DNA of 64,000 bases from Oscillospiraceae bacterium (lineage in GTDB: Bacteria > Bacillota > Clostridia > Oscillospirales > Ruminococcaceae): positions 186,001 to 250,000 of the forward strand of contig CABIZB010000003.1 of the NCBI GenBank assembly GCA_902363145.1, in the 5' to 3' direction. The translations under genes and the position numbers were made by a program. Under the pieces are notes generated by a model, which saw nothing but the letters and a program-made list of their open reading frames with translations, was not told the DNA's origin and did no database searches. Positions 24,890-31,826 of this stretch are shown piece by piece. Numbering within the stretch: position 1 is the stretch's first letter; each line of letters starts with the position of its first letter.

Positions 24890-24921
24890 CTCCGAGTATA
24901 ATCATATAAGTATATTCGGAG
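24890..24921 (-). promoter_or_regulatory. Inverted repeat in the feoB leader
   Basis: CTCCGAGTATA / TATATTCGGAG (11 bp, one mismatch) around a 10-base A/T loop, directly upstream of the feoB SD. It lacks a following T run, so it is not a terminator for the polymerase gene. It may be a metalloregulator operator or an mRNA hairpin; it does not match a Fur consensus well. Confidence 0.45.
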
Positions 24922-24930
24922 AGGAAAATT

Positions 24931-26433
24931 TTATGCCTTATGTCCGCCTATCTGCCTGTTGCGCTCCATGGCGGTAGCGCCCTCCTGCAGGTTCATGCCC
25001 TTGACAATGGCGTTCTTGCCGTATCTGTTTTTTATGGAAAGTATGGCTTTCTGCCTGCTTTTTTCACGTTCAAGAGATTTTTCCTCTGCTTCACGCTTTG
25101 CCTCATCGGCAGAAAAATCGGAGAAAAAGTCCAGCTGAACAAGCTCATTTTCCTCAGACACATCGCCCTCATGGATAACGTGATTTGCGGTGATGTTCAG
25201 CCGCCTTGACAGCAGAGCTTCATCGGAGATCCGCTCAAAAAGCTCCGTTGCGGCACTTATCAGAAGCTTTGCGGAAGATGTGTGCCTGTTCAGATTTATA
25301 GTGCCGTGAGCATGCTTGGGCGTTTTTCTGCCGTATCGGTCAACGGTCACTTCGCCCTTGTAATGCTTTAGGCGCTCGGGGTCGGAGAGATTTTCCTTGT
25401 CATAGCCCACGGTCAGCACCAGCTGATCTGTAACAAGCCCCTTTTCCAGCAGGTCAAGGGCAAGCATATCCGCCATTTCCCTGATGATGATGCGTGTGGT
25501 CCTGAAATCTGTGGCGCACTGTAGCACCTGCCCCGAACAAATGCTGTTGACGGCAGGGCGATATGCCTTTATCTCGTCGATTGTACACGGCTCATATCCC
25601 CATGCGTGGTCGATGAGCAGCTCCGCATTCACCCCGAAAAGCCTGTAGAGGAAGTCCTCATTTTTAATAGAACAGCGGGCAATATCCCCCATGGTCATGA
25701 TGTAGTTTGCTTCAAGCTTTTTGGCATACCCCGGCCCCACCCGCCAGAAATCCGTCAGAGGGCGGTGATCCCACAGCATACGGCGGTAGCTTTCCTCATC
25801 AAGCTCCGCAATTCTGACGCCGTTTTCGTCGGCAGGAATATGCTTTGCCACAATATCCATGGCTATCTTGCAAAGATACAGGTTTGTACCTATGCCTGCG
25901 GTGGCTGTGATGCCGGTTTCTTCAAGGACATCTTGTATCATCTTCATGGCAAGCTCTCTGGGGGTCATATGGTAGGTCGCCAGATAATCGGTCACGTCCA
26001 TGAAAACCTCGTCAATGGAGTAAACGTGTATGTCCTCGGGAGCGATGTATTTCAGATATATCTTGTATATCCTTGTGCTGTACTTCATGTAATGCGCCAT
26101 TCTGGGCGGAGCGATGATGTAATCCACCGACAGCTCAGGGTGTGCTGCAAGCTCGGTGCTGTCGTATGAGCTGCCTGTGAATTTGTACTGGGGAGCGCTG
26201 TACTGCCTTTTGCGGTTCACCTCGTTTATCTTCTGTATTACCTCAAAAAGCCTTGCACGCCCCGGGAGACCGTAGGCTTTCATAGTGGGCGATACTGCCA
26301 GGCAGATAGTCTTTTCGGTGCGGCTCTCATCGGCAACAACAAGGTTTGTGGTAAGAGCGTTGAGACTGCGCTCGATACATTCCACGCTGGCATAGAATGA
26401 TTTTAGGTCTATTGCGATATAAGTCCTGTCCGT
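24931..26433 (-). CDS. Y-family DNA polymerase (UmuC/DinB-like), probable ACG start
   Basis: A translesion polymerase of about 500 residues. The metal-binding first motif reads YIAIDLKSFYASVECIE and is followed by LVVADESRTEKTICLAVSP, the second acidic motif YSIDEVFMDVTDYL, and the helix-hairpin region WRVGPGYAKKLEANYIMTMG. The C-terminal little-finger region and a basic, coiled tail (EKSLEREKSRQKAILSI) follow. In frame, the codons before motif I contain no ATG, GTG or TTG back to a stop. ACG at 26433-26431 lies exactly 8 bases after GAAAGGGGG and gives a normal family N-terminus. A start at the first canonical codon (GTG in ASVEC, 26385) would delete the catalytic Asp. Monocistronic promoter upstream; feoB downstream. 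Confidence 0.88.
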   Translation of the reverse strand, partial: TDRTYIAIDLKSFYASVECIERSLNALTTNLVVADESRTEKTICLAVSPTMKAYGLPGRARLFEVIQKINEVNRKRQYSAPQYKFTGSSYDSTELAAHPELSVDYIIAPPRMAHYMKYSTRIYKIYLKYIAPEDIHVYSIDEVFMDVTDYLATYHMTPRELAMKMIQDVLEETGITATAGIGTNLYLCKIAMDIVAKHIPADENGVRIAELDEESYRRMLWDHRPLTDFWRVGPGYAKKLEANYIMTMGDIARCSIKNEDFLYRLFGVNAELLIDHAWGYEPCTIDEIKAYRPAVNSICSGQVLQCATDFRTTRIIIREMADMLALDLLEKGLVTDQLVLTVGYDKENLSDPERLKHYKGEVTVDRYGRKTPKHAHGTINLNRHTSSAKLLISAATELFERISDEALLSRRLNITANHVIHEGDVSEENELVQLDFFSDFSADEAKREAEEKSLEREKSRQKAILSIKNRYGKNAIVKGMNLQEGATAMERNRQIGGHKA

Positions 26434-26460
26434 AGCTCTTACCCCCTTTCATATAATTAT

Positions 26461-26489
26461 ATTATACCACATTTTGTGGGCGAAAAACA
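26461..26489 (-). promoter_or_regulatory. Promoter and 13-bp palindrome ahead of the Y-family polymerase
   Basis: Minus strand TATAAT at 26466-26461 with a weak -35 (GTTTTT). The palindrome CCACA-TTT-TGTGG (26467-26479) abuts the -10 inside the spacer, a usual operator position. It is not the CGAAC/GTTC LexA box of Firmicutes. Confidence 0.6.
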
Positions 26490-26499
26490 GCCCATCAGC

Positions 26500-26544
26500 A
26501 AAAAAAGCGCACAGTCCGTGGGACTAAACCCTCAGACTGTGCGC
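26500..26544 (-). terminator. Terminator of the Ig-like repeat protein
   Basis: Minus strand stem GCGCACAGTC / GACTGTGCGC followed by seven T residues, about 36 bases after the stop codon. Confidence 0.92.
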
Positions 26545-26580
26545 CTGTTATTATTTGGTCAGTTCATAATGAACGATACA

Positions 26581-28614
26581 TTATGAAACGTAAAGACCTG
26601 CAAGACCCTTGTTTACCTTGTCCTGATCGTAGTTCTGGGGAACCAGCATATAAACTGTTCCGCCGTTGTAGCTTGCAACGAGGACCTGATCGGTATCGAG
26701 CTGCTTGGTGGGTACGGTGGAGTAAATGGTGTAGTAATCAAATACGCCTGTATCCTTGTAGATGATCTCATTTCTCTTGAGAACATCGAAGTTTGCGGGG
26801 AGAAGCATATACTTGGTAACGTTCTGCTTCTTGTTGTACCACATCCATACCTGGTCGGTGGAAGCGAGAAGTGTGGGGTATGCAGTGGAAACGGTGTAGT
26901 ATGCGGAAGAAGAGGTGGAAAGATCCTGGCTCTTGTACTGCTGGAAGAGAGCCTCATCATAGCCTGTGGGCAGAAGCATATATCTGGTGGTGGTCTGAGA
27001 ATCAACTACCTTTGTCCATGTCTGGATAACATCATATGCAAGCTGCTTTGTGGGAGCGATGGTGTAAACCTTCCAGTACTCAAACTTGCCTGTGTAGGTT
27101 GCGATAGCGTCGTTTACTCTTGCTTCATCGTAATTCTGGGGAACGAGGATAAAGAGTGTTACGTAGTTGTTGTTTACCATTGCCTGGAATGTGATGACCT
27201 GGTCAGTGGAAACCTTGAATGCAGGCTGAGTTGTGCTTACAGTGTAGTAACCGTCAGCGGAAGAACCTGAGTCGGAAGCGATAAGCTCGTTAAGTCTTAC
27301 TTCACTGTAGTTCATGGGGAGAAGTACGTATCTGGTAGTCTGAACGCCGTTGAGATTTCTTGTCCAGCTCTTTACGATATCGGTGTAAAGGAGCTTGTAG
27401 TTCTCGGGGCTGGTGTTGTAGATGGTCCAGTACTCAAACTTCTTGGTGTAGTTTGCAACAGCGGTGTTGTAAGAGGGAACGTCGTAGTTCTTGGGAACGA
27501 GAACGTATCTTACAGCAGTAGCGCTGTTAACTGTTGTGTTGAAAGACTTGACGGTATCGCCGTATGCCTTCTGCTTGGGAGATGCGTCATATACTACATA
27601 GTAGGAGTAAACTCCGCTGTCCTGAGCAACAAGTGTATTTACCTTAGCTGCGTCATAGCCGTAGGGAAGGAGCATATACTTTGTTACCTTGGTGTTGGGG
27701 TCTGTCCACTTGTAGATAGTATCGGTGGAAGTAAGCTTTGCAGGCTGTGTGGTGGAAATGGTGTAGTAGCCTGAGCCTGAAACTGTGATGTAAACAGTCT
27801 TCTTTACGGAAGTCTTATCCTTGCGGGTAAGTGTAAGGGTGGTTGTGCCTGACTTGAGGCCCTTGATGGTAAGAGTGCAGTAGTGATCCTTCCACTTGCC
27901 CTCGGTCACGCTTGCAACGGTTTTGTCGGACAGAGTGTAGTTAACGGAATTGTCCTTGTCGCTGTAGATAACGAGAGAAGCTGTGGTATCGATCTTGGTG
28001 GAAACGGAAGACTGGCTTGTGAGAAGAACAGCATTGCCGTCGCCTACTGTAACGTTGATGGTGGTGTAAACCTCGGGATACTTTGTAAGATAGATCTTTA
28101 CGGTTGTGGAACCGGAAGCCTTGCCTGTAAGCTTGAGACGGATATCATCTTTCTTCCAAGGCTTTACCCAGCTTGTACCGACGATGCTCTTATCGCCTGC
28201 AACCACCTTAAGACCGTGGGAACCCTTGGCTCTTACTGTGATGTACTTGGACTCGCCTTCGTCCAGGGTAACGTTCTTGGAGCTTAAAGCAAGCTTTCCG
28301 CCTACTACCTTTACGCGGCATGAAAGCTTTGTGCCGTTTACATTTGCGTAAATGGTTGCGGTGCCTACGCTCTTTCCGATTACCTTGCCTGCGCTTGATA
28401 CGCTTGCAACAGTCTTATCGGAGGACGACCATGAAACAGATGCGCCGTTTGCACCAGTAACTGTAAGAGTGGTCGCATAGCCCTTGGTAAGCGTTATGCT
28501 TGTCTTGCTCAGTCCCAGAGCGGATACGCTTGCGGGGAAGGTGAACATTGTAAGTGTCAGGACCAGTGTCAGAAGAAGAGCGACAGCTGATCTGAGCTTC
28601 TTAGCAGATGACAT
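26581..28614 (-). CDS. Secreted Ig-like (Big_2) protein with seven ~57-residue repeats
   Basis: A 677-residue exported protein. The signal peptide (MSSAKKLRSAVALLLTLVLT...) ends near SVSA/LGL. Residues ~35-105 are a bacterial Ig-like group 2 domain (VSWSSSDKTVASVSSAGKVI), followed by two more Ig-like beta domains to about residue 283. The rest is seven tandem units of 55-60 residues. Each begins YYTIS/YWTIY, has a DxxxxW-like middle, then a conserved RYMLLPxxYD / KYMLLPxNFD core and a polar helix with N. I do not recognise this repeat as a named domain. There is no sortase motif or dockerin. SD AGGAGG precedes the ATG. The gene is monocistronic, with its own promoter, ~115-base leader and terminator. 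Confidence 0.85.
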   Translation of the reverse strand: MSSAKKLRSAVALLLTLVLTLTMFTFPASVSALGLSKTSITLTKGYATTLTVTGANGASVSWSSSDKTVASVSSAGKVIGKSVGTATIYANVNGTKLSCRVKVVGGKLALSSKNVTLDEGESKYITVRAKGSHGLKVVAGDKSIVGTSWVKPWKKDDIRLKLTGKASGSTTVKIYLTKYPEVYTTINVTVGDGNAVLLTSQSSVSTKIDTTASLVIYSDKDNSVNYTLSDKTVASVTEGKWKDHYCTLTIKGLKSGTTTLTLTRKDKTSVKKTVYITVSGSGYYTISTTQPAKLTSTDTIYKWTDPNTKVTKYMLLPYGYDAAKVNTLVAQDSGVYSYYVVYDASPKQKAYGDTVKSFNTTVNSATAVRYVLVPKNYDVPSYNTAVANYTKKFEYWTIYNTSPENYKLLYTDIVKSWTRNLNGVQTTRYVLLPMNYSEVRLNELIASDSGSSADGYYTVSTTQPAFKVSTDQVITFQAMVNNNYVTLFILVPQNYDEARVNDAIATYTGKFEYWKVYTIAPTKQLAYDVIQTWTKVVDSQTTTRYMLLPTGYDEALFQQYKSQDLSTSSSAYYTVSTAYPTLLASTDQVWMWYNKKQNVTKYMLLPANFDVLKRNEIIYKDTGVFDYYTIYSTVPTKQLDTDQVLVASYNGGTVYMLVPQNYDQDKVNKGLAGLYVS
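26584..27762 (-). repeat. Seven tandem coding repeats with MLLPxxYD core
   Basis: Protein-level repeats of about 57 residues; DNA identity between units is modest. Alternate units end differently (D-G-V-Y/F-D against K-F-E), which hints at a two-unit higher-order period. Confidence 0.75.
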
Positions 28615-28643
28615 AGATATTCCTCCTTAAATATGTTTTTTTA

Positions 28644-28700
28644 GCGGACGATCCTGCCTCCGCCACACGCTGTGATTCCCTGAATCACGCCGTATTACGG
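28644..28700 (-). ncRNA. Structured 5' leader of the Ig-like protein: three hairpins
   Basis: Within the ~115-base leader on the minus strand come, in order, CCGTAATACGG, GTGATTC-AGG-GAATCAC (7 bp) and GCGGA...TCCGC followed by a seven-A run before the SD. Arrangement suggests a folded leader, but I cannot match it to a known riboswitch. Confidence 0.4.
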
Positions 28701-28730
28701 ATATTGAGGGTCATTCCGCTTTGTATTTAA

Positions 28731-28759
28731 ATTTTAACATTTATGCGCTGTAAAGTCAA
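28731..28759 (-). promoter_or_regulatory. Promoter of the Ig-like repeat protein
   Basis: Minus strand TTGACT, 17-bp spacer, TAAAAT. Its -35 region adjoins the divergent promoter of the DUF3783 gene. Confidence 0.8.
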
Positions 28760-28777
28760 TAAAAAATGTGCTATAAT
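28749..28777 (+). promoter_or_regulatory. Extended -10 promoter of the DUF3783-PHP operon
   Basis: TGCTATAAT (extended -10) with a poor -35 (TGTAAA) at 17 bp. It overlaps the divergent promoter on the other strand. Confidence 0.6.
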
Positions 28778-28847
28778 ACAGTAACAAAGGAGATACAGAA
28801 GATTACATTTCGGTTACAAAATCTGTTGAGCATGAAAGGAAAGGCTT

Positions 28848-29243
28848 ATGAGATCAAGGATAATGAACGCACCCAAGGCTCAGATACTTCTTTACGGCTT
28901 CGGTTCGGAGGACGCAGACAAGTTCCGCTCCTGCGCACAGCCGCTGAAAATAGGAATAAACGAACTTCCACATGACTGCGCCTGTGAAAAGGTGGGCTAT
29001 CTTGCAGGCTTTTCGGGCTTTTCATCATGCGGCGAAAAGCTGGAACGTGAGGGCAGATGCGTCATATTCTCCTGCATAGACGGCAAGCAGCTCAACAAGG
29101 TGCTTGATTCCATGCGTGCATCGGGACTGGGAAATATCCCGCTGAAAGCAGCTGTCACCGCCTGCAACCAGAAGATGACCCTTACCGAGCTTATGGACGA
29201 GCTTGAAAAGGAACACAAAAAACTGCACCCTGAGGAAAACTGA
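28848..29243 (+). CDS. DUF3783 domain-containing protein
   Basis: A 131-residue soluble protein. The order of the conserved segments (ILLYGFGSEDADKFRSC, VIFSCIDGKQLNKVLDSMR, NIPLKAAVTACNQKMTL, LMDELEKEHKKL) matches the small DUF3783 family of Clostridia. The fold and function are unknown. SD AAAGGAAAGG precedes the ATG; a second ATG five codons later is possible. It is co-transcribed with the PHP gene 14 bases downstream. Confidence 0.8.
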   Translation: MRSRIMNAPKAQILLYGFGSEDADKFRSCAQPLKIGINELPHDCACEKVGYLAGFSGFSSCGEKLEREGRCVIFSCIDGKQLNKVLDSMRASGLGNIPLKAAVTACNQKMTLTELMDELEKEHKKLHPEEN

Positions 29244-29257
29244 AAGGAACGGTTCTA

Positions 29258-29941
29258 ATGTATATCTACGAAACACATATGCACACCTCCGAAGCAAGCG
29301 ACTGCGCCGAGTGCACTGCCGTTCAGATGGCTGACAAATATAAGGCGGAGGGCTATACGGGAATAATCATCACCGACCATTTTTTCAACGGAAACAGCTC
29401 CGTACCCCATGATCTGCCGTGGGAAGAGCGTGTGGAGCTTTACTGCAAGGGCTACGAGCACGCCAAGGCAAGGGGTGAGGAGATAGGTCTGGACGTATTT
29501 TTCGGCATAGAGTTCGGCGACGGCGGTTCCGACTATCTTATATACGGTCTTGACAAGCAGTGGCTGAAAAAGAACGAGGGCATACTGGATATGGAGCTGT
29601 GGCGCTTTCTTGAATATGCCCGCTCCTGCGGAGCTTTCGTGGTTCAGGCTCACCCGTTCAGGGACCGCGATTACATTCACTGCACCACCCACTGCCCCCA
29701 TTTCACCGATGCGGTGGAGATAATCAACGCCTCCCACCCCAAGGACAGCGACTTCAATCATCGTGCGGCGGAGTATGCCAAGTGGTACGATCTCCCCGTG
29801 ACCGCAGGCTCGGACGCTCACAGTACCACGACCAGATGGTTCGGCGGCGGAGTTGAGTCCCCAGAAAAGTTCAACGATGTTATGGACTACTGCCGTGCGG
29901 TAAAGGCAGGCACTCTGAAGCTCAGGGAAAGAAGAACCTGA
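29258..29941 (+). CDS. PHP domain metal-dependent phosphoesterase
   Basis: A 227-residue PHP-family protein; related enzymes are histidinol phosphatases and nucleotide/sugar phosphatases. Metal-binding motifs: ETHMHTSEASDC (HxH), IITDHFF (DH), FFGIEFG (E), VVQAHPFR (H) and AGSDAHST (DxH). It lacks the polymerase parts of DnaE/PolC. SD AAAGGAACGG precedes the ATG. Operon with DUF3783, closed by a terminator. Substrate not determinable. Confidence 0.88.
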   Translation: MYIYETHMHTSEASDCAECTAVQMADKYKAEGYTGIIITDHFFNGNSSVPHDLPWEERVELYCKGYEHAKARGEEIGLDVFFGIEFGDGGSDYLIYGLDKQWLKKNEGILDMELWRFLEYARSCGAFVVQAHPFRDRDYIHCTTHCPHFTDAVEIINASHPKDSDFNHRAAEYAKWYDLPVTAGSDAHSTTTRWFGGGVESPEKFNDVMDYCRAVKAGTLKLRERRT

Positions 29942-29970
29942 TATTTTTTATTGTATAAAATAAACTCCGA

Positions 29971-30001
29971 AGCGGACAGCTGCCATACTGTCCGCTTTTT
30001 C
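29971..30001 (+). terminator. Terminator of the DUF3783-PHP operon
   Basis: Stem AGCGGACAG / CTGTCCGCT with an 8-base loop and TTTTT. Confidence 0.92.
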
Positions 30002-30021
30002 ATAAATTATCGGATTTTCTC

Positions 30022-30050
30022 TTGACATCGCTTACAAAATGCGGTATAAT
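30022..30050 (+). promoter_or_regulatory. Promoter of tRNA-Thr(CGU)
   Basis: Consensus TTGACA, 17-bp spacer, TATAAT, 20 bases before the tRNA. Confidence 0.92.
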
Positions 30051-30070
30051 GTGTTATATCTTTTGGATAT

Positions 30071-30146
30071 GCTTGTGTAGCACAGTTGGTAGTGCAGCTC
30101 ATTCGTAATGAGCAGGTCGCAGGTTCGAGTCCCGTCACAAGCTCCA
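30071..30146 (+). tRNA. tRNA-Thr (anticodon CGU)
   Basis: 76 bases with encoded CCA. Acceptor stem GCTTGTG / CACAAGC; anticodon stem GCTCA / TGAGC around loop TTCGTAA, anticodon CGT, reading ACG; T arm has GGTTCGAGTCC. It has its own consensus promoter and a perfect terminator starting four bases after CCA. Confidence 0.95.
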
Positions 30147-30150
30147 AAGA

Positions 30151-30203
30151 GCAAAGCCCCTCAAACCGCTATAATACGTGGTTTGAGGGGCTTTGCATTT
30201 TTT
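30151..30203 (+). terminator. Strong terminator after tRNA-Thr(CGU)
   Basis: Perfect 17-bp stem GCAAAGCCCCTCAAACC / GGTTTGAGGGGCTTTGC with a 12-base loop and six T residues. Confidence 0.95.
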
Positions 30204-30268
30204 ATATTTGCTTGTATGCTTTGCTCAAAGCAGGGCTTTTTTGCTCATTTTTTTGCAAACATGGGTGT

Positions 30269-30307
30269 CAAAAATTTCTTCTACCCGTAAAGAGCGAGAA
30301 ATTTTTG
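30269..30307. repeat. 11-bp inverted repeat in a gene-free stretch
   Basis: CAAAAATTTCT / AGAAATTTTTG with a 17-base loop. The 30204-30580 region has no convincing gene; besides this repeat it holds a second terminator-like hairpin at 30421. Confidence 0.5.
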
Positions 30308-30420
30308 AGTATTTGCCGTTGAGATCATACCCTTTATTTGTATTCTTCGTACCAAGCTAAAAACTCACCAAATATATGCTCTTCGGCTTTTGTTACGCTA
30401 TTTTAACATTCATTAAAGCT

Positions 30421-30458
30421 ATCCCATTTGTTAAAGTATAAACAAATGGGATTTTTTT
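30421..30458 (+). terminator. Terminator-like hairpin without an upstream gene
   Basis: Perfect 12-bp stem ATCCCATTTGTT / AACAAATGGGAT with an 8-base loop and seven T residues. No coding gene lies between the tRNA terminator and this hairpin, so it either ends an unrecognised small RNA or remains from a lost gene. Confidence 0.75.
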
Positions 30459-30579
30459 CCACCCCGCCATAACCATATATAATATACCGTATCCGAAGCA
30501 CATTTTGTGCAATATCAACATTGAGATAGCGGCATTAAATTGATTATATATGCACATCTACAAAAGAATTGTATTCCTA

Positions 30580-30608
30580 TTGACAAACAGGAATTTATGT
30601 TGTATAGT
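30580..30608 (+). promoter_or_regulatory. Promoter of the leader peptide and cysK
   Basis: TTGACA, 17-bp spacer, TATAGT. The predicted leader is about 175 bases and contains the 14-codon ORF at 30658. Confidence 0.88.
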
Positions 30609-30657
30609 AATATTACACTAATCATATAGATTAAGTATGATATTGAGAGGCGACGTT

Positions 30658-30702
30658 ATGAAGCATATATTTTCCGCTGACGGCGGCATCGCACGATGCT
30701 GA
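30658..30702 (+). CDS. Putative Cys-ending leader peptide upstream of cysK (14 residues)
   Basis: ATG with GAGAGG 6 bases upstream encodes MKHIFSADGGIARC, with the TGC Cys codon as the last sense codon before TGA. It lies 90 bases before cysK, after the cysK promoter. The final codons overlap a small hairpin, GCATC-GCAC-GATGC, and CTGAA / TTCAG can pair just downstream. A terminal Cys codon placed before a cysteine-synthase gene fits a cysteine-sensing leader peptide by ribosome stalling; that role is inferred from position and sequence only. No obvious T-rich terminator is seen between it and cysK, so control could act on translation. Confidence 0.6.
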   Translation: MKHIFSADGGIARC

Positions 30703-30792
30703 AGCTGATAAGCTCACACCGTTTCAGAATCAAATAATTTAAAACTAAAAATACTAAATATAATTCAAATGATTTTTCAGGAGGAATTTATT

Positions 30793-31725
30793 ATGTCAAA
30801 GGTTTATAAGAGCGCACTTGAACTCATCGGTAAGACTCCCCTCGTTGAGGTTACAAACATTGAAAAGGAACTTGGTCTTGAGGCTAAGGTTCTCGTTAAG
30901 CTTGAATATCTCAATCCCGCAGGAAGCGTTAAGGACAGAATCGCAAAGCACATGATCGAAGTTGCTGAGGAAAAGGGTCTTCTCAAGCCCGGTTCCGTAA
31001 TCATTGAGCCTACTTCCGGCAACACAGGTATCGGTCTTGCCGCTATCGCAGCTGCCAAGGGCTACAGAACCATTCTCACAATGCCCGAGACAATGAGCGT
31101 TGAGCGCAGAAATATCCTTAAGGCTTACGGTGCAGAGATCGTTCTTACCGAGGGCGCAAAGGGCATGAAGGGCGCTATTGCAAAGGCTGATGAGCTTGCA
31201 AAGGAGATCCCCAACAGCTTTATCCCCGGTCAGTTCGTTAACCCCGCTAACCCCGAGATGCACTTCCAGACCACAGGTCCCGAGATCTGGGAAGATACCG
31301 ATGGTCAGGTTGATTACTTCACCGCAGGCGTTGGTACAGGCGGAACCGTTACAGGCGTAGGCAAGTTCCTTAAATCCAAGAACCCCAACGTTAAGGTTGC
31401 AGCTATCGAGCCTTCCGACTCTCCCGTTCTTTCCCAGGGCAGAGCAGGCTCTCACAAGATCCAGGGTATCGGCGCCGGCTTCGTTCCCGACACTCTTGAT
31501 ACCTCCGTATATGACGAGGTAATGCCTATCACCAACGAGGACGCATTTGCTACCGCAAAGCTCCTTGCTAAGAAGGAAGGTATCCTTGTAGGAATCTCTT
31601 CCGGTGCTTCCCTCTACGCAGCTATCCAGATCGCTAAGCGTCCCGAGGCAAAGGGCAAGACCATTGTTGCTCTCCTCCCCGACAGCGGCGACAGATACTA
31701 CTCCACTCCTCTCTTCGCTGAATAA
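30793..31725 (+). CDS. cysK: Cysteine synthase A (O-acetylserine sulfhydrylase)
   Basis: A 310-residue PLP enzyme making cysteine from O-acetylserine and sulfide. The ATG at 30793 follows AGGAGG; an upstream in-frame ATG at 30769 precedes the SD and is not used. Motifs: [12 protein letters not shown] lysine in [16 protein letters not shown], substrate loop [11 protein letters not shown], phosphate-binding [16 protein letters not shown], and the C-terminal [15 protein letters not shown] of CysK. The codon use is strongly biased to few codons, which fits high expression. It is preceded by the Cys-ending leader ORF and followed by a strong terminator. No cysE is adjacent. Confidence 0.97.
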   Translation: MSKVYKSALELIGKTPLVEVTNIEKELGLEAKVLVKLEYLNPAGSVKDRIAKHMIEVAEEKGLLKPGSVIIEPTSGNTGIGLAAIAAAKGYRTILTMPETMSVERRNILKAYGAEIVLTEGAKGMKGAIAKADELAKEIPNSFIPGQFVNPANPEMHFQTTGPEIWEDTDGQVDYFTAGVGTGGTVTGVGKFLKSKNPNVKVAAIEPSDSPVLSQGRAGSHKIQGIGAGFVPDTLDTSVYDEVMPITNEDAFATAKLLAKKEGILVGISSGASLYAAIQIAKRPEAKGKTIVALLPDSGDRYYSTPLFAE

Positions 31726-31754
31726 GATATTGCCATAAAAGTCTTCTATAATAT

Positions 31755-31794
31755 AAATCGGCTGCCTCATATGTGAGTATGAGGCAGCCGATTT
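31755..31794. terminator. Bidirectional terminator between cysK and GH43
   Basis: Perfect 16-bp stem AAATCGGCTGCCTCAT / ATGAGGCAGCCGATTT with an 8-base loop between convergent genes. Confidence 0.85.
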
Positions 31795-31826
31795 CTGTGT
31801 AAGGGTGTAAACTTTTTCTTATATGG

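Noticed and set aside
24890..24921. Terminator for the polymerase gene
   Set aside because: The hairpin is followed by AAAGGAAG, the feoB SD, and not by a T run.
30345..30410. Minus-strand peptide-like end (KAEEHIFGEFLAWYEEYK-stop)
   Set aside because: Only about 22 codons are open, with a stop just upstream and no start; it may be a gene remnant but cannot be supported.
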